This document shows, piece by piece, positions 14,830 through 15,423 of a stretch of DNA of 15,423 nucleotides (within the stretch, counting starts at the first letter, position 1; every line of letters begins with the position of its first letter). The stretch lies in NCBI GenBank assembly GCA_910576895.1, contig CAJTJZ010000072.1:1-15423 (forward strand), in the 5' to 3' direction. The translations under genes were made by a program, and so were the position numbers. The notes beneath the pieces are model-generated. The model ran no database searches. It saw only the letters and a program-made list of their open reading frames with translations, and was not told the DNA's origin. The DNA is from an uncultured Lachnospiraceae bacterium. GTDB lineage: Bacteria; Bacillota; Clostridia; Lachnospirales; Lachnospiraceae.

Positions 14830-15423
14830 ATGAAAATTATGTTTTTAGGGGCGGATCATGAAGTGACAGGAAGCTGTCATTATATGGAATTATGCGGCAA
14901 AAATTTTTTAGTAGACTGTGGTATGGAGCAGGGAAAGGATATTTATCAAAATCAAGAAATTCCAGTAAAGCCAGCAGAACTTGATTATATTTTATTGACA
15001 CATGCACATATTGATCATTCTGGGCTGATACCACTAATGTATGCAAGAGGATTTCGTGGACGTGTCATTGCTACAAGCCCTACTGTAGATTTATGTAATA
15101 TTATGCTTCGTGATAGTGCACATATTCAAGAATTTGAAGCGGAATGGCGTAATCGAAAAGGAAAACGTTCTGGAGCAGAAGAATATGTTCCATTATATAC
15201 AATGGAGGATGCAGTGAATGCATTATCCTTGTTTTTTGGTGTTTCTTATGGACAAAAGATAGAGCTTTGTGAAGGAATTGAGGTACGGTTTTCAGATGCA
15301 GGGCATTTGCTTGGTTCTGCTAGTATTGAAGTCTGGTTGACTGAGAACGATGTGACAAAGAAAATTGTTTTCTCAGGTGATATTGGAAATAAAAATCAAC
15401 CACTTATCAAAGATCCAATCTAT
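14830..15423 (+). CDS. Beta-CASP metallo-beta-lactamase ribonuclease-like protein (3' end outside window)
   Basis: The frame is open from the ATG at 14830 to the end of the window (198 residues). The start MKIMFLGADHEVTGSCHYMEL and the metal motif LLTHAHIDHSG (H58, H60, D62, H63), followed by AGHLLGSASIEVW (H159) and FSGDIGN (D184), are typical of the beta-CASP branch of MBL proteins (YSH1/CPSF73-like), which process RNA in the cytoplasm. The beta-CASP cap and the C-terminal motifs would lie beyond the window, so completeness cannot be judged. An AGGGGGTG ribosome binding site precedes the ATG by normal spacing. It is separate from RNase J, which has a different start. The substrate of the bacterial CPSF73-like group is not well defined. 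Confidence 0.88.
   Translation, partial: MKIMFLGADHEVTGSCHYMELCGKNFLVDCGMEQGKDIYQNQEIPVKPAELDYILLTHAHIDHSGLIPLMYARGFRGRVIATSPTVDLCNIMLRDSAHIQEFEAEWRNRKGKRSGAEEYVPLYTMEDAVNALSLFFGVSYGQKIELCEGIEVRFSDAGHLLGSASIEVWLTENDVTKKIVFSGDIGNKNQPLIKDPIY

Overview
The window is AT-rich DNA with strong AGGAGG-type ribosome binding sites. Its gene content points to a low-GC, anaerobic Firmicute, most likely a Lachnospiraceae-type clostridium: relA/spoT, MBL hydrolase, hemZ and aspS in series, followed by asp23, fakA-like DAK2 and recG. The taxonomic placement is inferred from gene order and protein character, not from a search. No RNA gene, CRISPR array, insertion sequence or prophage gene was seen.

Region 1 (1-5988, + strand) reads as one long co-directional series: the 3' end of a RelA/SpoT (p)ppGpp enzyme, a glyoxalase II-like MBL hydrolase, the radical-SAM protein HemZ, a stand-alone HD-GYP-type phosphohydrolase, aspartyl-tRNA synthetase, a small DUF1294 membrane protein that overlaps aspS by one base, and a YafQ-type toxin-antitoxin pair. 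It ends at a strong, apparently bidirectional terminator (5942-5988).

Region 2 (6027-6693) holds one minus-strand gene for a small cysteine-containing helical-bundle protein. A divergent control region follows, with a perfect tandem 10-bp repeat and an inverted repeat in front of the next operon.

Region 3 (6694-12966, + strand) is an operon of an Asp23/YloU-family protein, a FakA-like DAK2 protein (fatty-acid kinase family), the RecG helicase and a CbbX/SpoVK-type AAA+ ATPase with an unusual N-terminal region and a long charged linker. The ATPase is the least explained large protein in the window.

Region 4 (12967-15423, + strand) holds a secreted lipoprotein of glycoside hydrolase family 43, resembling endo-1,5-alpha-L-arabinanase and preceded by a perfect 14-bp dyad. 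It is followed by the 5' end of a beta-CASP metallo-beta-lactamase gene that runs off the window.

Most of the window is ordinary housekeeping DNA. The parts that repay a second look are the AAA+ ATPase behind recG, the toxin paired with an antitoxin that lacks an obvious ribbon-helix-helix start, the small cysteine-containing protein, and the repeat-rich control regions at 6568-6658 and 13032-13069. I found no convincing evidence of a wholly new multi-gene system.
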